A stretch of DNA of 64,000 nucleotides from Sphingobacterium endophyticum (GTDB taxonomy: Bacteria; Bacteroidota; Bacteroidia; Sphingobacteriales; Sphingobacteriaceae). Location: positions 186,001 to 250,000 of the forward strand of contig NZ_SMMI01000006.1 in assembly GCF_009733535.1 (NCBI RefSeq). Direction: 5' to 3'. The position numbers and the translations under genes are program-made. The notes under the pieces were generated by a model, which was given only the letters and a program-made list of their open reading frames with translations, was not told the origin of the DNA and did no database searches. Shown one piece after another: positions 26,031 to 34,154 of this stretch (the first letter of the stretch is position 1; each line of letters opens with the position of its first letter).

Positions 26031-26073
26031 ATAAATTGAATAAGTTGAAGCTATAATTTGTTAACTTAGCAGT

Positions 26074-26850
26074 ATGACGAAAAAGAAACCCACCATATTA
26101 GTTGTGAATGATGATGGCATAACCGCTCCGGGAATTAAGGTTTTGTTGGAGGTGATGCAGGAGATTGGAAATGTGGTTGTTGTTGCGCCAGACAGTCCAC
26201 AATCTGGAATGGGACATGCAATAACCATTGGTAAGCCTTTAAGGTTAGACAAAATTGACCTTTATGAAGGCGTTGAAATGTACAAATGTTCAGGAACTCC
26301 GGTTGACTGTGTAAAATTGGCAGTTAATAAAATCTTTAAAGGAAAAAAGCCGGATCTGTGCGTATCGGGGATTAACCATGGATTGAATTATTCGATTAAT
26401 GTATTGTATTCAGGAACGATGTCTGCTGCGGTAGAAGGTGCTATTGAGGGCATACCTTCAATTGGATATTCATTAGATGATTTTGCCTATAATGCAGATT
26501 TCTCACATACTCGTTCGTGGGTTAAAACGATAGCTGAGCAAGTATTATTAAATGGGTTACCTAAAAACTCACTGTTGAATGTTAATTTCCCGAATAAGAG
26601 TGTTGAAATTAAGGGAATAAAAATCTGTAGGCAGGCTAATGCGAAGTGGTTTGAGGAATTTGACGAGCGTTTGGACCCATACAACCGGGAATATTTTTGG
26701 ATGACGGGTAATTTCGATCTGCAAGATCGCGGGGAGGATACGGATGCTTATGCCATTAATAATGGCTATGTATCTATAGTTCCTACGCAGTTTGATATGA
26801 CCGCTCATCATGTGATTCCAGAATTGAATTCTTGGTCTTTTGATAAATAG
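26074..26850 (+). CDS. surE: 5'/3'-nucleotidase SurE
   Basis: SurE is a metal-dependent survival-protein phosphatase acting on nucleoside monophosphates. The 258-residue protein has the N-terminal ILVVNDDGITAPGIKVL motif (metal-binding Asp pair at about residues 14-15), VVVAPDSPQSGMGHAIT near 37, SGTPVDCVKLAV near 76 and the SGINHGLNYSINVLYSGTMSAA segment near 98. All are complete. Upstream lies the large inverted repeat; no exact -7 element was found. The following membrane-protein gene starts 1 bp after the stop, so they are coupled. Confidence 0.94.
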   Translation: MTKKKPTILVVNDDGITAPGIKVLLEVMQEIGNVVVVAPDSPQSGMGHAITIGKPLRLDKIDLYEGVEMYKCSGTPVDCVKLAVNKIFKGKKPDLCVSGINHGLNYSINVLYSGTMSAAVEGAIEGIPSIGYSLDDFAYNADFSHTRSWVKTIAEQVLLNGLPKNSLLNVNFPNKSVEIKGIKICRQANAKWFEEFDERLDPYNREYFWMTGNFDLQDRGEDTDAYAINNGYVSIVPTQFDMTAHHVIPELNSWSFDK

Positions 26851-26851
26851 A

Positions 26852-27115
26852 ATGAAGAACAGTGTTTTAGTAGGCTTTTTATTGGGATTAATCTTTCCAT
26901 TACTTGCCTTTATTTTGATGCGTTATACGGATGTTCAGTCACAATTATTTCCTGATAAACCGACAGGACTTTATGTCATTGCGGCTGCAATTAATTTAGT
27001 TGGCTGTTGGATTAGTTATAAGAAGGAAATGGATAAGTTTGGAAATGGCTTGGTATTGGCGACATTTTTAGGGATGATGTTATTGGTTTTTACGAAGAAC
27101 ATCAGCATTTTTTAA
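26852..27115 (+). CDS. small membrane protein, unknown function
   Basis: The 87-residue protein, started at the ATG 26852 rather than an upstream in-frame TTG inside surE, has three hydrophobic segments: about residues 4-22, 40-55 and 66-82. There is a short charged loop YKKEMDKFGNG. No conserved catalytic motif is visible. It sits between surE (1-bp gap) and mqnD (10-bp gap) on the same strand, suggesting cotranscription, but nothing links it to either function. Confidence 0.7.
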   Translation: MKNSVLVGFLLGLIFPLLAFILMRYTDVQSQLFPDKPTGLYVIAAAINLVGCWISYKKEMDKFGNGLVLATFLGMMLLVFTKNISIF

Positions 27116-27125
27116 TTAAGATAAT

Positions 27126-27998
27126 ATGGAACTATCCTTGGGTTTTTCACCCTGTCCAAATGATACATTTATTTTTGATGCATTAATTCACAATAAGATT
27201 GATTGTGAAGGTTTGCAGTTTCACGTGGAATACCATGATGTTGAGACCCTGAATGCAAAAGCATTCCGTGGGGACTTGGATATCACGAAATTAAGCTATC
27301 ATGCTTTTGCCTATGCGGTTGAGGATTATGAGTTGCTAGATTCGGGTTCTGCACTAGGTTTTGGCGTAGGGCCGTTGCTAATTTGCAAGGATGAGCATTT
27401 GGCGAAAGAATTAGCCGCATTTGTTGGAAAGGCAGAAATGCCCGAGAAATTCAAGTCATTACGTGTTGGAATTCCCGGAAAATATACAACAGCGAATTTT
27501 TTGCTGGGCCTGGCATTTCCTGAACTAAGCAATAAAGAGATTATGGTATTTTCCGATATCGAAAAGTCTTTGCTGGATGGAAGCATCGATGTTGGCCTAA
27601 TTATTCATGAAAATAGATTTACTTATATGGAAAAGGGTCTTCAAAAAATTGTTGACCTGGGTGACTATTGGGAAAAGACAACAGGCTCTCCTATTCCATT
27701 GGGAGGTATCGTGATCAAAAGAACCCTGCCACAAGAGGTAAAAGATAAAGTGAATCAATTGATTTCAGAGAGTGTTCAATTTGGTTTCGAAAATCCAAAG
27801 TCTGGATTGGAATATATCCGTTCTCATGCTCAGGAAATGGATGAATCCGTGATGTATAAACATATAGAATTATATGTCAATAAATATTCTGAGAACTTGG
27901 GTGATGAAGGCAAAAAGGCGATTAGACAGATGTTCGAGAAGGCTAGGGAATTGAACTTAGTGCCCAATACGGAGAAAAACTTGTTTTTAGTAAAATAA
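27126..27998 (+). CDS. mqnD: 1,4-dihydroxy-6-naphthoate synthase MqnD (futalosine menaquinone pathway)
   Basis: The 290-residue protein begins MELSLGFSPCPNDTFIFDAL, the MqnD signature, and resembles a periplasmic-binding-protein fold used as an enzyme. Further segments are GDLDITKLSYHAFAYA near residue 55, VGIPGKYTTANFLL near 115 and a conserved VGLIIHENRFTY near 157. MqnD converts cyclic dehypoxanthine futalosine to dihydroxynaphthoate, so menaquinone is probably made by the futalosine route. Other mqn genes are not in the window. Confidence 0.92.
   Translation: MELSLGFSPCPNDTFIFDALIHNKIDCEGLQFHVEYHDVETLNAKAFRGDLDITKLSYHAFAYAVEDYELLDSGSALGFGVGPLLICKDEHLAKELAAFVGKAEMPEKFKSLRVGIPGKYTTANFLLGLAFPELSNKEIMVFSDIEKSLLDGSIDVGLIIHENRFTYMEKGLQKIVDLGDYWEKTTGSPIPLGGIVIKRTLPQEVKDKVNQLISESVQFGFENPKSGLEYIRSHAQEMDESVMYKHIELYVNKYSENLGDEGKKAIRQMFEKARELNLVPNTEKNLFLVK
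27217..27232. promoter_or_regulatory. parS-like 16-mer inside mqnD
   Basis: AGTTTCACGTGGAATA matches the ParB-binding consensus family TGTTnCACGTGnAACA at 14 of 16 positions, including the CACGTG centre. It lies in coding sequence, as parS sites often do, about 24 kb from the candidate origin. One site found by eye can be chance. Confidence 0.3.
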
Positions 27999-28044
27999 TT
28001 AATAAAAAAGAATCAGGAACGTATTAGTTATCAACCTTAATAAC

Positions 28045-28052
28045 TAAATTTG
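28045..28052 (+). promoter_or_regulatory. -7 promoter element for secA
   Basis: TAAATTTG fits TAnnTTTG and lies 75 bp before the secA ATG. No clear -33 element was identified. Confidence 0.5.
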
Positions 28053-28127
28053 CCCGATTAATGTCAAAATGTCTGTCAATTTGAATTGGATTCATTATTG
28101 TACATGCGAATAGAGAAATAAAAAATT

Positions 28128-31100
28128 ATGTTAAAGTTTTTAAGCAAATTATTTGGTAGTAAGTCTGAAAGAGATGTTAAAGGAGTACAACCATTAGTAA
28201 ATAAAATCAAGGAAGAATACGAGAAATTATCTGGATTAACGCACGATGAGTTACGCGGAAAGACCCTAGATTTTAAACAGAGAATCAGCGACTATTTGCA
28301 GGAGATCGACACTGAGATCAACGGTTTAAAAGAGTCTGCTGAAGCTACAGAGGATATGGAGCTAAAAACTTCAACCTACGACAAGATTGACAAATTGACA
28401 AAAGATCGCGACAAGAAGCTTGAGGAAGTATTATTAGAGATATTACCTGAAGCTTTTGCTGTTGTTAAGGATACTGCACGTCGCTTTACTGAAAATAAAG
28501 AAATTGAGGTTACGGCATCACAGTTCGATAGGGACATCGCAGCTCGTAAACCTAACGTTAGCATTCAAGGTGATAAAGCATTTTGGAAAAACACCTGGAC
28601 TGCTGCAGGAACAGAGGTTACCTGGAATATGGTTCACTACGATGTACAGTTGATCGGTGGTATCGTGCTACATCAAGGTAAAATCGCTGAGATGTCTACG
28701 GGTGAGGGTAAAACCTTAGTAGGTACGTTGCCAACCTATCTTAATGCATTAGCAGGTCAAGGTATTCACATCGTAACGGTGAATGATTACTTAGCACGTC
28801 GTGACTCGGAATGGAATGGTCCAATCTTCGAATTCCATGGAATGAGCGTAGACTGTATTGACAAGTATCAGCCGAACTCACCACAACGTCGTCAGGCTTA
28901 TTTGAGTGACGTCGTTTATGGAACGAACAATGAGTTTGGTTTCGATTACCTACGTGACAACATGACGAACACGAAAGAGTCGATGGTACAGCGTAAATTG
29001 CACTTTGCAATGATTGATGAGGTGGATTCTGTATTGATCGATGACGCTCGTACGCCATTGATTATCTCCGGTCCTATTCCAATGGGTGACCAACATGAGT
29101 TCTATCAATTGAAACCAAGAATTGAACGTTTAGTAAACGCTCAAAAAGCATATATCAACACCGTATTAAACCAAGCGAAAAAAGCAATTGCTGATAATGA
29201 CACCGATCCTGAAAAAGGAGGATTGGCATTATTCCGTGCATATCGTGGTTTGCCTAAAAACAAAGCGTTGATCAAATATCTATCTGAAAGCAATCACCGT
29301 CAGATTCTTCAAAAGGTTGAAAATTATTACATGCAGGAGCAAAACCGCCATATGCCAAAGGCAGATGCTGAATTGTTCTTTGTAATTGACGAGAAAAACA
29401 ATCAGGTAGAATTAACAGAAAAAGGTATTGAGTTAATTACGGCAACAGGAGAAGATCCAAATTTCTTCATTCTACCGGATGTAGGTACTGAGATTGCGGA
29501 GATTGAAAAATCAGAAATCCCTGTTGAGGAAAAAGCGCAGAAGAAAGAAGAGTTAATGCGTGATTACTCGATCAAAGCTGAGCGTATCCATTCCATCAAC
29601 CAGTTATTGAAGGCTTATACTTTATTTGAAATTGACGATCAATATATCGTTGACGAGGGTAAGGTTAAGATTGTTGATGAACAAACGGGTCGTATTATGG
29701 ATGGCCGTCGTTATTCAGACGGATTGCACCAGGCAATTGAGGCTAAGGAAAATGTTAAAGTAGAGGACGCGACACAAACTTATGCGACCATTACCTTACA
29801 GAACTACTTCCGTATGTACCATAAGTTATCAGGAATGACAGGTACAGCATCTACAGAGGCGGGAGAGCTTTGGGAAATCTACAAATTAGATGTTGTTGAG
29901 ATCCCTACTAACAAAGGAATACAACGTGATGACCGTCAAGATTTGATCTATCGTACGGCACGTGAAAAATATAATGCGGTAGCACAAGAAATCCAAACAT
30001 TGACTGAACAAGGCCGTCCGGTATTGGTTGGTACTACGTCGGTTGAGATTTCGGAATTATTAAGCCGTATGTTGAAATTACGCGGTGTAAAACACAATGT
30101 ATTGAACGCTAAATTACACCAGAAAGAGGCTGATATCGTTGCAGAGGCTGGTCGTCCAGGACAGGTAACTATTGCTACCAACATGGCGGGTCGTGGTACG
30201 GATATTAAGCTTACGGAGGAAGTTATTAACGCGGGAGGATTGGCAATTATTGGTACCGAGCGTCACGAGTCACGTCGTGTTGACCGTCAGTTAAGAGGTC
30301 GTGCAGGACGTCAAGGTGACCCAGGATCATCCCAATTCTTTGTTTCATTAGAGGATCCGTTGATGCGTTTATTTGCATCTGAGCGTATTTCTAACTTGAT
30401 GGTTAAGATGGGTGTTGAAGATGGAGAAGTGATGCAACATGGTATGTTGACCAAATCTATCGAAAGAGCACAGCGCAAAGTAGAAGAGAACAACTTTGGA
30501 ACGCGTAAGCATTTGTTAGAATATGACGATGTGATGAACTCACAGCGTACAGTAATCTATACTAAACGGAAGAATGCATTATTTGGAGAGCGTTTAGATG
30601 TTGATTTGAACAACACAATTTACGATGTTGTTGAGGATGTTGTTTTGCAGGCAAAAGAAGACAATTCATTTGATGAATTTCAAATAGAAGTTATCCGTGT
30701 ATTTGCAATCAATCCTGAAATTACCCAAGAAGAATTTGCTAGTGAATCCGTTCCTAGCCTAGTTGATAAGCTATTTGACCAAGTAATAGGTTATTACCAT
30801 CGCAAAGCAATTAACGTTGCGGAGCAGACCTTACCGGTATTGACAAATGTACTTGCTGAGCGTGGAAGCATGATAGAAAATATCATTGTTCCTTTTTCAG
30901 ATGGAATTCGTGGCATTCAAGTTGCTACAAATCTTCAAAAAGCTGTAGAAAGTAAGGGGAAAGAAGTTTTCAAATCATTTGAAAAAGGCATTGTATTAGC
31001 TTTGATCGATGAGGCATGGAAAGAGCATCTACGAGAAATGGATGATTTGAAACAATCTGTACAGAATGCTAGATATGAGCAGAAGGATCCGATCATTATC

Positions 31101-31427
31101 TATAAAATGGAGGCTTACAACTTGTTTAAAACCATGTTGGCCGGCATGAATAAAGATATTGTAAGTTTCTTGTTCAAAGGCGAGATTCCTGGACAGCAGC
31201 AAGAACCTCAAAACATTCAAGCAGCACGCCCAGAGGCACCTAAGGTAAAGGTTAAAGAAACAAAAGAAGAGTTAAGTTCTCCGACAGGAGTTTCTGAAGA
31301 AGACTTGAATACGCAAGATCCTCAGATAACTCAGCCAATTCGTAAAGAGCAGGCTATTGGAAGAAATGATGAATGTCCTTGTGGTTCTGGGTTGAAGTAT
31401 AAAAACTGTCACGGAAAACAAGGTTAA
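28128..31427 (+). CDS. secA: preprotein translocase ATPase SecA
   Basis: SecA drives protein export through SecYEG. At 1099 residues it is longer than the 850-900 of E. coli SecA; an extended N-terminal domain and extra linker segments, as in other Bacteroidota, explain this. Walker A is MSTGEGKTLVGTLP near residue 190, followed by the DEVDSVLIDDARTPLIISG DEAD-type motif near 304, and later GTDIKL and ERHESRRVDRQLRGRAGRQG (motif VI). The C-terminus carries the zinc-binding CPCGSGLKYKNCH tail that contacts SecB/ribosomes elsewhere. It is followed 7 bp later by the SPOR gene. Confidence 0.97.
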   Translation: MLKFLSKLFGSKSERDVKGVQPLVNKIKEEYEKLSGLTHDELRGKTLDFKQRISDYLQEIDTEINGLKESAEATEDMELKTSTYDKIDKLTKDRDKKLEEVLLEILPEAFAVVKDTARRFTENKEIEVTASQFDRDIAARKPNVSIQGDKAFWKNTWTAAGTEVTWNMVHYDVQLIGGIVLHQGKIAEMSTGEGKTLVGTLPTYLNALAGQGIHIVTVNDYLARRDSEWNGPIFEFHGMSVDCIDKYQPNSPQRRQAYLSDVVYGTNNEFGFDYLRDNMTNTKESMVQRKLHFAMIDEVDSVLIDDARTPLIISGPIPMGDQHEFYQLKPRIERLVNAQKAYINTVLNQAKKAIADNDTDPEKGGLALFRAYRGLPKNKALIKYLSESNHRQILQKVENYYMQEQNRHMPKADAELFFVIDEKNNQVELTEKGIELITATGEDPNFFILPDVGTEIAEIEKSEIPVEEKAQKKEELMRDYSIKAERIHSINQLLKAYTLFEIDDQYIVDEGKVKIVDEQTGRIMDGRRYSDGLHQAIEAKENVKVEDATQTYATITLQNYFRMYHKLSGMTGTASTEAGELWEIYKLDVVEIPTNKGIQRDDRQDLIYRTAREKYNAVAQEIQTLTEQGRPVLVGTTSVEISELLSRMLKLRGVKHNVLNAKLHQKEADIVAEAGRPGQVTIATNMAGRGTDIKLTEEVINAGGLAIIGTERHESRRVDRQLRGRAGRQGDPGSSQFFVSLEDPLMRLFASERISNLMVKMGVEDGEVMQHGMLTKSIERAQRKVEENNFGTRKHLLEYDDVMNSQRTVIYTKRKNALFGERLDVDLNNTIYDVVEDVVLQAKEDNSFDEFQIEVIRVFAINPEITQEEFASESVPSLVDKLFDQVIGYYHRKAINVAEQTLPVLTNVLAERGSMIENIIVPFSDGIRGIQVATNLQKAVESKGKEVFKSFEKGIVLALIDEAWKEHLREMDDLKQSVQNARYEQKDPIIIYKMEAYNLFKTMLAGMNKDIVSFLFKGEIPGQQQEPQNIQAARPEAPKVKVKETKEELSSPTGVSEEDLNTQDPQITQPIRKEQAIGRNDECPCGSGLKYKNCHGKQG

Positions 31428-31434
31428 TAAAACA

Positions 31435-31890
31435 ATGAAATACAAGGGATTTATAGTAAGCTGTTTAATTCTATTCGCTTTGGTATCAGTATCGAAAGCG
31501 CAAGAAAACAAGGTAAACGTTGAAAAAGATTCATTAATAGGTCTTTTACAGGAATACCGATCATTTTACGCAATAAATCCATCTGCGAACAAAGCAGTAA
31601 GTTTGGAGCCTAAAACCATTGACAAATCGAGGGCAACCCGAGTAAAAGTCCGTGGTTTTAGGGTTCAGATTTTTTCAGGTTCAAGCCGTCGGGAAGCTGA
31701 GAATGTTCAGCGAGGATTTCAAAGCCAGAACTCTGAAATTAATGCTTACCTAGATTATGTAGAACCAAACTACAGGGTCAAAGTTGGTGACTTTACAAGC
31801 CGTTCCGCAGCAACGGAATATATGAGAAAGCTTCGCGGTACATACAGAAATGTTTTTGTGTTTGTCGAAGATGTCTGGACCTGGCAATAG
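31435..31890 (+). CDS. SPOR-domain periplasmic protein
   Basis: The 151-residue protein has a signal peptide (MKYKGFIVSCLILFALVSVSKAQ) and a C-terminal SPOR domain of about 75 residues. The core is GFRVQIFSGSSRREAENVQ followed by YRVKVGDFTSRSAATEYMRK, the usual two beta-alpha-beta halves. SPOR domains bind denuded peptidoglycan at division sites, so a periplasmic, cell-wall role is inferred. It starts 7 bp after secA and precedes the M20 gene by 12 bp. Confidence 0.87.
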   Translation: MKYKGFIVSCLILFALVSVSKAQENKVNVEKDSLIGLLQEYRSFYAINPSANKAVSLEPKTIDKSRATRVKVRGFRVQIFSGSSRREAENVQRGFQSQNSEINAYLDYVEPNYRVKVGDFTSRSAATEYMRKLRGTYRNVFVFVEDVWTWQ

Positions 31891-31902
31891 TGGAGGAACG
31901 AC

Positions 31903-33093
31903 ATGTCTATATCAAAACAGAGAATTCAAGAATTAGCCAAATCCTATTTTCAAGATACGGTAAATAACAGAAGGTTTTTACACGAGAACCCTGAGCTTTC
32001 ATTTGAAGAATATAATACTTCGGCATTCGTAAAACAGATTTTAACGGATTTAAACATTCCGTTTGAATCGATGGCGAATACGGGTGTTGTAGCCTTGATT
32101 AAAGGTGAAATTCCTTCGGACAAAGTTTTGGCGTTACGAGCGGATATGGATGCCCTTCCAATTACGGAGGTAGAAGGCAGATCATACGGCTCTAAGAATA
32201 TCGGTGTGATGCATGCTTGTGGGCATGATGTTCATACATCTTCATTATTGGGTATTGCCAAGATTTTAAATGATCTGAAGTCGGAAATTGGAGGTACAAT
32301 AAAATTAATCTTCCAACCTGGAGAAGAAAGACTACCAGGAGGAGCTTCTTTAATGATTAAAGAAGGAGTACTTCAAAATCCAGAACCGCAAGGAATTGTT
32401 GGCCAACATGTGATGCCATTAATTGAGGCAGGAAAAGTAGGATTTCGTTCAGGAAAATACATGGCTTCCTGTGATGAATTGTTCATGACGGTAAAAGGAA
32501 AGGGCGGTCATGGAGCACATCCCCATCAAAATATTGATCCTATTGCCATTACTGCACAGATTATAACGGCAATGCAACAAATTGTTAGCCGAAATGCTGA
32601 TCCAAGAACTCCCTCTGTTTTATCTTGGGGAAAGATTGTTGGAAATGGAGCGACAAATGTCATTCCAGATGAAGTTTACCTAGAGGGTACATTCCGCACC
32701 TTTGATGAGGCCTGGAGAGTTGAAGCGCATGAAAAGATGGTAAAAATGGCGGTTGGTATTGCTGAGAGCATGGGCGCAATCTGTGATTTTGAAGTAAGAA
32801 AAGGATATCCTTTTTTAATTAATGAAGCAAAAATCACAGCTGCAGCACAGTCTTATGCTGTGGACTACCTCGGTGCCGAAAACGTTGTTGAATTGGATTT
32901 GTGGCCAGCAGCAGAAGACTTTTCCTATTATTCCCAAGAAACAAATGCCTGTTTCTATCGATTAGGAACCGGAAACAAAGCAAAAGGAATTACCTCGGGA
33001 GTTCATACACCAACATTTGATATAGAAGAAACAGCCCTTGAAACTAGCATAGGCTTAATGTCTTATATTGCTGTTCGTTATTTAGGAGAATAA
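31903..33093 (+). CDS. M20 family amidohydrolase (N-acyl amino acid type)
   Basis: The 396-residue zinc-type peptidase/amidohydrolase has the M20D subfamily motifs: FLHENPELSFEEYNT near residue 27, LRADMDALPITE near 80, the metal-binding HACGHDVHTS near 104, and FQPGEERLPGGA near 140. The conserved GHGAHPHQNIDP segment follows near 200, and EDFSYY near 350. These enzymes release the amino acid from N-acyl amino acids or related amides; the exact substrate is unknown. It has no signal peptide. The cluster with a SPOR protein and an unusual TPK-like protein gives no metabolic clue. Confidence 0.9.
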   Translation: MSISKQRIQELAKSYFQDTVNNRRFLHENPELSFEEYNTSAFVKQILTDLNIPFESMANTGVVALIKGEIPSDKVLALRADMDALPITEVEGRSYGSKNIGVMHACGHDVHTSSLLGIAKILNDLKSEIGGTIKLIFQPGEERLPGGASLMIKEGVLQNPEPQGIVGQHVMPLIEAGKVGFRSGKYMASCDELFMTVKGKGGHGAHPHQNIDPIAITAQIITAMQQIVSRNADPRTPSVLSWGKIVGNGATNVIPDEVYLEGTFRTFDEAWRVEAHEKMVKMAVGIAESMGAICDFEVRKGYPFLINEAKITAAAQSYAVDYLGAENVVELDLWPAAEDFSYYSQETNACFYRLGTGNKAKGITSGVHTPTFDIEETALETSIGLMSYIAVRYLGE

Positions 33094-33096
33094 ATT

Positions 33097-33669
33097 ATGT
33101 CCTCTCACCATATCGTACGGGAGAATCAGGAACCAGCACTCTTCATCTTTGATTCAACAGCTTTATCAACTAAATATTTAAACCAACTATTAGAATGGAG
33201 TCCTACCCTAATCAGCACTTCTTCTCAATATGATATCCTTAGATCTAGGGAAATAAAAGTCGATGTTATTTTGGACAATCAGCAATTTCCAGCTGATTTA
33301 TTAGAAGAAAACATAACTGTAATCCCTTATACGACTTCATTTTTAAATTCTTTATTTACTTATTTAAGAGAGAAGAAGAATTTTGCCGTAAATATAGTAA
33401 CAGATGAACCCGATGGGGAAAAATACCTATCCTACCTTTCTGAGTTTGTTGTTATATTATTAAATGGATCGAGGAAAACCTTAATGGTAAAGAAGTACGA
33501 AAAATGGCTTCCCAAAGGGTTTTCGTTGATAATTGAGCGATTCAAAGGAGATTATTCAAAATTGATCAATTTAGTACATACCGGAGGAAATGAATTTCAT
33601 GTAAAGGAAGATGGGTTTATCTCCATTCCTGCACAAGAAGATTATATATTCATATCGGAGGAAATATGA
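33097..33669 (+). CDS. thiamine-pyrophosphokinase-like protein, probably non-catalytic
   Basis: The 190-residue protein begins MSSHHIVRENQEPALFIFD and has LLEWSPTLI then IKVDVILDNQQF. As recalled, this is the layout of Sphingobacteriales thiamine pyrophosphokinases, where the last segment normally reads LGDFD. Here that acidic metal motif is replaced (LDNQQ) and no second catalytic aspartate pair is evident, although the length and the C-terminal LVHTGGNEFHVKEDGFISI region are kept. It may be a diverged paralogue with a binding or structural role. It starts 3 bp after the amidohydrolase gene and overlaps the GNAT gene by 4 bp (ATGA). Confidence 0.5.
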   Translation: MSSHHIVRENQEPALFIFDSTALSTKYLNQLLEWSPTLISTSSQYDILRSREIKVDVILDNQQFPADLLEENITVIPYTTSFLNSLFTYLREKKNFAVNIVTDEPDGEKYLSYLSEFVVILLNGSRKTLMVKKYEKWLPKGFSLIIERFKGDYSKLINLVHTGGNEFHVKEDGFISIPAQEDYIFISEEI

Positions 33670-34154
33670 TTGAGATTTTAAAGGCAGGGATAGAAGATTC
33701 AAAGTTGATTCAAGAGTTGGCTTATGCTATTTGGTATCCGACTTATGGCTCTATCCTAAGTAAGAAGCAAATTGATTTTATGCTAGAGAATATTTATTCG
33801 ATAGATTCACTTCAATCTTCAATGTTAGGGAGTAGTTCCTTTTATCTTCTTTATGAGGAAGGAAATGCGGTAGGCTTTATGGGGGTTGATCCCAAGGCAG
33901 ATCGATTAAGAATAGAAAAGATTTATTTGCTGCCTAGTACCCAGGGAAAAGGTTTTGGTAAACTATTGATTGATTTTGCGGGAGATCTAGCGAGGAAAAT
34001 GGGTTTTAACGAGCTAGAGCTAAATGTAAACCGCGGAAATAATGCGTATTTATTTTATCTGAAACAAGGATTTCAAGTAGTAGAGGAAGTTGATATCCCC
34101 TACTACGAGTTTATTCTTAATGATTATGTAATGCGTAAAAGCTTAATCTCTTAA
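33666..34154 (+). CDS. GNAT family N-acetyltransferase
   Basis: The 162-residue protein has the GNAT core: KIYLLPSTQGKGFGKLLIDF at about residues 95-114 (acetyl-CoA-binding QGKGFG), and ELNVNRGNNAYLFYLKQGFQ at about 119-138, the motif B helix. An N-terminal helical region with AYAIWYPTYGSIL is typical of small-molecule acetyltransferases. The substrate is unknown. It overlaps the TPK-like gene by 4 bp (ATGA), so translation is coupled, and it converges on the M28 peptidase gene with about 12 bp of overlap. Confidence 0.87.
   Translation: MIEILKAGIEDSKLIQELAYAIWYPTYGSILSKKQIDFMLENIYSIDSLQSSMLGSSSFYLLYEEGNAVGFMGVDPKADRLRIEKIYLLPSTQGKGFGKLLIDFAGDLARKMGFNELELNVNRGNNAYLFYLKQGFQVVEEVDIPYYEFILNDYVMRKSLIS

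Noticed and set aside
26050-26060. Promoter-like TATAATTTG before surE
   Set aside because: The spacing between TA and TTTG is one base too long for the TAnnTTTG consensus.
28741-29058. 105-residue open frame antisense to secA
   Set aside because: It is fully inside the secA ATPase region and composed of odd His/Ser-rich sequence typical of shadow frames.
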